Positions 23,563 through 27,168 of a stretch of DNA of 27,168 bases are shown one piece after another; position 1 is the first letter of the stretch, and every line of letters starts with the position of its first letter. Origin of the DNA: Nitrospirota bacterium (GTDB lineage: Bacteria > NPL-UPA2 > JAADIA01); assembly GCA_013151555.1 (NCBI GenBank), contig JAADIA010000010.1, positions 1 through 27,168 on the forward strand, in the 5' to 3' direction. Both the position numbers and the translations under genes were made by a program. The notes beneath the pieces are model-generated. The model was given only the letters and a program-made list of their open reading frames with translations. It was not told the DNA's origin and made no database searches.

Positions 23563-26040
23563 ATGAAAAGAAGAAATCTTTTTCTAAGTTCCCTACTCAT
23601 TTCTATGTTTTTATTCGTTTTTCTATCCCTGCCGAGTTACAGTAGTCCGATAACAGTTCAACCCCAAGAGGATACGGTAAACGTAATCAGAAATCCGGCC
23701 ATGGGCTGGGTTCTCTATGCCGATGCCTTCGCTAACTTTCCCCAAGCCAGTCAATATTGGGCCAGCCAGGATCCTTATGCCTGGAGCGCAAGCATTTTTT
23801 ATATAAGACTTCCCTGGTCCCAACTTGAACCCCAACAAGGCGTATATGCCTGGGAACACGACCAAAATTTTCAGGATCTTGTTCAAGGCGCTCTGGACCG
23901 GGGACTCCAACTTGCCTTCCGCGTCTATGTTGACAGCGAAGACTCTTACCGACAGGCAACGCCCGAGTATGTAAGAACTGCCGGAGCCAGTGGAATCGTT
24001 GATTCAAAAGGCCGCTGGAGCCCCTATGTTGACGATCCTATATTTCAGGAGAAGTTTTCCTTATTCCTTAACGCTTTCGGCAATGAGTATAATGACCCGG
24101 AGATCGTTGCTTATATTGACGGCAACGGTCTGGGACGCTGGGGAGAGGGAAACCAGTTAAAATTACTGGGAGGGAACAGCGCCAAAGATGGGGTATTAAG
24201 CTGGATTTCCGGGGCCTATGCAGCAAATTTCTCCCATGTCCTCCTGGGCGTACAATATAATAAGAATAATACCGGGTTCGGACTGAACAGCATCGATGCC
24301 ATTCCTCTGGGACAATATGGATATGTAATCCGTAAAGATACCCTGGGCTATCTCGGCAACTGGTTCTCAGATGCCGACAAAGCGAGGATCCGCAGCCACT
24401 TTCCGGAAGTCCCCTTCTACGGGGAAAACGTTTATCAGCATCTTACATCCAAGCATAAGTGGGACCAGAAATATGCGTCCTTGCGGGATACCCTTGAAGC
24501 CGTCTACAATGATGCCATTTTCTTACATGCAAATACCCTTGACCTCCGTATTCCTGAAGATACTCAAGCCTGGTTTCAAACAGCCCCGGACCTTGTCCAG
24601 GATTTTATTGTCCGGGGAGGTTACCGGTTAGTCCCGGAGGAAATTACCTATCCCGAAAGAGTAGGCCCGGGAGAAGACCTGATTATAGCCCACAAATGGA
24701 AGAATACCGCAGTCGGAGTACTCCCCAATAATAAGCCTCAATGGAATTACAAGTACAAGGTTGCTTTCGCCTTACTCGACCCGGCAACCGGGGAAGCCGT
24801 ATTCACCTCCATTGACCAACTTGCAGAACCTTCCGACTGGATCGAAGGATGGGCATATTCTTATACCTTACAAGCTTCTCTTAATTCCGTACCGGCAGGG
24901 TTTTACCAGGTAGGATTTGCAATTGTAGATACTACCAGAGGCAATGTTCCGGCCATTAATCTTGCGATTAATAATGAGAAAACAGCTTCCGGCTGGTATA
25001 TCCTCAACGATACGGCAATCGATGACTTCGAAAATTATACAAATACGGCCGACCTGGGGAGTACGTGGCAGTGGCTCTATACCCCGACCTCCGGGGCTAA
25101 TATCACCCGCTACCTGGAGGCAGGAACAAATCAGCTCATGCGGGTAGTGTTCAATTTCCCGGCCGGAAGTGCGAACGCCTGGGGAGTAGTCGGCCGTCCC
25201 GGTACCTGGGACTGGTCGACGCAGACCGGGATCAGGTTCTGGATAAAGGCCGAGACAACCGGGGATACGCCCCAGTATTACCAGGTACGCTTTCATGAAG
25301 GAAGTTCGGGTGATAAATGGAGGTCTCCACTACTGCCCATCAGCGAGCTGGATCCGAACGGCCAGTATGTAACCATTCCTTTCTCCGATTTCACCGATTA
25401 CGGCGGTTTCGGCGGCTCGAAGGATAACGGGATCCTGGATCTTACTAATGTCCAGGCCGTCTTTGTTGGATCTGCTTATTCCGGGACCGCCCCCCATGGC
25501 GGTTCAACTACCCTTTGGGTAGATGACCTTTCCGGTTATCTGCTGCCGCTCCTTGAAGTTTATTATACCGGTTCTCTTTCCGGCACGATAACCTACAACT
25601 ATGTCGGCAGTTCCGCGCTCTTTACCTTTGAGCTCAGGGAACCGGGGACAACGACGATCATTGCCGATGCCGCCGAGGACGAAGATCCCGGAACCCCGGG
25701 GACTCAGGTTACTATAACCATGGCCGGAGGGACAGGGACTTATTCCCTGAGCGGTTTATCGGAAGGTGCTTATGATGTCACCATCAAGAAGGCGAACGCT
25801 TTGCGGGAGATTCAAACCAATGTCTCCGTGGCACAAGGAAGCAATACCCCTAATATCAATTTCAACCTGAGGGGTGGAGATGCAAATGCCGATAACAGCG
25901 TTGGCATTGGTGACATGTATCTTCTGAGAAGTAACTGGGGAAGTGGAAACGGAGCCGCTGACTTCAATGGAGACGGCATTGTGGGAGTAGGCGACATGTA
26001 TATTTTGAGAGATAACTGGGGAGAAACCGGAGCTGACTGA
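23563..26040 (+). CDS. Secreted DUF4832 protein with carbohydrate-binding-like module and dockerin
   Basis: This 825-residue exported protein has a signal peptide (MKRRNLFLSS then a hydrophobic core, ending near SYSS). The order is: a DUF4832/glycosidase-like TIM barrel (NPAMGWVLY, YIRLPWSQLEPQQGVYAWE, AYIDGNGLGRWGE) with its trailing beta domain (RGGYRLVPEEITYPERV); a CIA30/CBM11-like module at about 486-660; a carboxypeptidase-regulatory-like beta domain at about 670-770; and a C-terminal type I dockerin with two calcium loops (DANADNSVGIGD and DFNGDGIVGVGD). Dockerins bind cohesins, and the next gene encodes a cohesin-like protein. The ATG at 23563 has AAGGAGG 7 nt upstream; an earlier TTG at 23527 overlaps the promoter and is unlikely. 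Confidence 0.9.
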   Translation: MKRRNLFLSSLLISMFLFVFLSLPSYSSPITVQPQEDTVNVIRNPAMGWVLYADAFANFPQASQYWASQDPYAWSASIFYIRLPWSQLEPQQGVYAWEHDQNFQDLVQGALDRGLQLAFRVYVDSEDSYRQATPEYVRTAGASGIVDSKGRWSPYVDDPIFQEKFSLFLNAFGNEYNDPEIVAYIDGNGLGRWGEGNQLKLLGGNSAKDGVLSWISGAYAANFSHVLLGVQYNKNNTGFGLNSIDAIPLGQYGYVIRKDTLGYLGNWFSDADKARIRSHFPEVPFYGENVYQHLTSKHKWDQKYASLRDTLEAVYNDAIFLHANTLDLRIPEDTQAWFQTAPDLVQDFIVRGGYRLVPEEITYPERVGPGEDLIIAHKWKNTAVGVLPNNKPQWNYKYKVAFALLDPATGEAVFTSIDQLAEPSDWIEGWAYSYTLQASLNSVPAGFYQVGFAIVDTTRGNVPAINLAINNEKTASGWYILNDTAIDDFENYTNTADLGSTWQWLYTPTSGANITRYLEAGTNQLMRVVFNFPAGSANAWGVVGRPGTWDWSTQTGIRFWIKAETTGDTPQYYQVRFHEGSSGDKWRSPLLPISELDPNGQYVTIPFSDFTDYGGFGGSKDNGILDLTNVQAVFVGSAYSGTAPHGGSTTLWVDDLSGYLLPLLEVYYTGSLSGTITYNYVGSSALFTFELREPGTTTIIADAAEDEDPGTPGTQVTITMAGGTGTYSLSGLSEGAYDVTIKKANALREIQTNVSVAQGSNTPNINFNLRGGDANADNSVGIGDMYLLRSNWGSGNGAADFNGDGIVGVGDMYILRDNWGETGAD

Positions 26041-26086
26041 GAAAAATAAAGTAAAGGTTCTTAATAATGAAAGGAGGTAAGATAAA

Positions 26087-26776
26087 ATGGGGAGAATAAA
26101 AGAAAGAATAGGGATATTGATGTTAGCAATTGCTATCTTGGTTGTGGGAGGAGCCTTCACAGTTGAAGCTGCTACCATTACTCTTAACCCCAGCAGCAGT
26201 ACCGTCGGGTTAAATGAGACCTTCAATGTTGATCTGGTTCTTAACCTGGACACGGCAGTGAACGATCTTGATGGCGTGGGTATCTACCTGAAGTATGATC
26301 CCAACATTTTAAACGTCCTGGACTATGATGCCGGCAACTGGGACACGACAGGCACAAATATTCTGGATGGTCCTTATCATGTTCCGTTTAATCTGCCTGG
26401 AGATATCTACTTTCCCAACCGGAATGTTGTTGGTCCGGAAGGCGGGATCAGTGATGGAGAAATAAGCTGGTTTGTCAGTTCCGGATTTTACGGCAGTGGA
26501 GTATCTGTTCCGGCCGGGAGCAATGTATTTGCTACCATTCAATTCCAGGCAGCCGGTGTTCTTGGCAGTACCAATCTCACCTTTTCCGGCACTAACAGCG
26601 GCGGATTTAATGATACCTGGGTTCATTCCACAGCAAGTGGTTATCTTCTTCCCACTTACGAAAAATCCTTCGTTGGGGGAGAGGTCACCGTTATTCCTGA
26701 ACCAGGTACGCTCATCCTGCTTGGCAGTGGTATCCTGGGATTAATAACAATGCGAAAACGGAGAGTAAACCAGTAA
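26087..26776 (+). CDS. Cohesin-like PEP-CTERM anchored surface protein
   Basis: This 229-residue protein has a signal peptide (about 1-28, ending TVEA). The mature region opens ITLNPSSSTVGLNETFNVDL and continues with LDGVGIYLKYDPNILNVLDY, the beta-sandwich pattern of cohesin domains. The C-terminus is a textbook PEP-CTERM signal: VIPEPGTLILLGSGILGLI then MRKRR, that is Pro-Glu-Pro, a membrane helix and a basic tail. Exosortase would process this and deliver the protein to the outer surface. The gene is 46 nt after the dockerin gene, with AAGGAGGT 8 nt before its ATG, and is probably read from the same sigma-54 promoter. Cohesin assignment is by pattern only; a related beta-sandwich is possible. 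Confidence 0.88.
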   Translation: MGRIKERIGILMLAIAILVVGGAFTVEAATITLNPSSSTVGLNETFNVDLVLNLDTAVNDLDGVGIYLKYDPNILNVLDYDAGNWDTTGTNILDGPYHVPFNLPGDIYFPNRNVVGPEGGISDGEISWFVSSGFYGSGVSVPAGSNVFATIQFQAAGVLGSTNLTFSGTNSGGFNDTWVHSTASGYLLPTYEKSFVGGEVTVIPEPGTLILLGSGILGLITMRKRRVNQ

Positions 26777-26837
26777 AAAATAAGAATTCAGGATTTCTGT
26801 TGCCGGAATGTGAGAAGTAAACGAAAGAGAGAAAATT

Positions 26838-27168
26838 ATGAAAAGCAAATTTCTGTTGATAGGATTTCTCACGACTATCCTGCTAATAGGAGGGTCCTTC
26901 TCCGTCCGGGCAGCAGATGCTTATATTGAAAACTTCGAGGGTTATTCGAATACGGCCGCTCTGCAGGCAACATGGCAAGAGATCGATTCCCCGGTATCCG
27001 GGACAAGTATTGCCCGCTATCTGGATACCGGTAATGTCCCTGTAAGTAAGGTAATGCGGGTAGCGTTCAGTTTTCCGGCCGGAAGCAAAGATGCCTGGGG
27101 AACAGTAGGCCGTACCGGTTCCTGGAACTGGTCGGGGCGGACCGGGATCACCTTCTGGATAAAGGCTC
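26838..27168 (+). CDS. Secreted protein with CIA30/CBM-like module, 3' truncated by the window
   Basis: The open frame runs from ATG 26838 to the window end (110 codons). It begins with a signal peptide (MKSKFLLIGF and a hydrophobic core, ending SVRA). The mature part starts AYIENFEGYSNTAALQATWQE and continues VMRVAFSFPAGSKDAWGTVGR and TGITFWIKA, a clear match to the module at about residues 486-575 of the dockerin protein at 23563. The DNA of the last 110 or so bases is about 80% identical by eye, so this is a fairly recent duplication. A possible site GAAAGAGAGAAA lies upstream of the ATG. It is 61 nt after the PEP-CTERM gene, so probably in the same operon. Its C-terminus is unseen. Confidence 0.85.
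   Translation, partial: MKSKFLLIGFLTTILLIGGSFSVRAADAYIENFEGYSNTAALQATWQEIDSPVSGTSIARYLDTGNVPVSKVMRVAFSFPAGSKDAWGTVGRTGSWNWSGRTGITFWIKA

Overview
This window comes from a Gram-negative-type bacterial chromosome, most likely an uncultured lineage near Omnitrophota or the Planctomycetes-Verrucomicrobia-Lentisphaerae group. That placement is an inference. It rests on an H-X9-DG type pseudopilin, a PEP-CTERM (exosortase) surface protein next to a dockerin protein, several lipoproteins, and orphan sugar-binding proteins among glycoside and TIM-barrel enzymes. No rRNA or tRNA gene was seen, so the taxonomy is not proven.

Region 1 (1-5.4 kb) is housekeeping: a LysM lipoprotein, mutL, miaA, hfq and hflX, all on the + strand. 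Two gene-free stretches here, before the LysM gene and before hflX, carry arrays of a structured repeat. It has an AAATT/AATTT hairpin followed by a hairpin with a fixed plan: a 4-bp base, a 2-nt bulge on the 5' side, a 10-bp upper stem and usually a 3-nt loop. A third locus with the same repeat precedes argH. The stems differ in sequence but stay paired, so this looks like a real cis-acting structure.

Region 2 (5.4-15.4 kb) is mixed: a Nudix hydrolase, an M48 metalloprotease lipoprotein, a secreted sialate O-acetylesterase-like enzyme (- strand), a small DUF6485 cysteine-rich protein, RmuC, ArgH and a tandem-HD HD-GYP protein. A - strand pair follows, a sugar-binding lipoprotein and a glycerophosphodiester phosphodiesterase.

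Region 3 (15.7-23.2 kb) is a carbohydrate cluster on the + strand. A pseudopilin with a near-consensus sigma-70 promoter comes first. After a structured gap there is a close run of five genes: a xylose-isomerase-like TIM barrel, a sugar-binding lipoprotein, a UxuA-like TIM barrel, a DUF4910/M28-like aminopeptidase and a GH57-like glycosidase. No ABC permease or ATPase is present.

Region 4 (23.5 kb to the end) begins with a strong sigma-54 promoter. Behind it are a secreted DUF4832 protein with a carbohydrate-binding-like module and a C-terminal dockerin, then a cohesin-like protein with a PEP-CTERM anchor, then a truncated gene repeating the carbohydrate-binding-like module. Together they suggest a surface-anchored, cellulosome-like display unit sorted by exosortase and controlled by sigma-54. 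This region and the hairpin-repeat leaders are the two most interesting features of the window.
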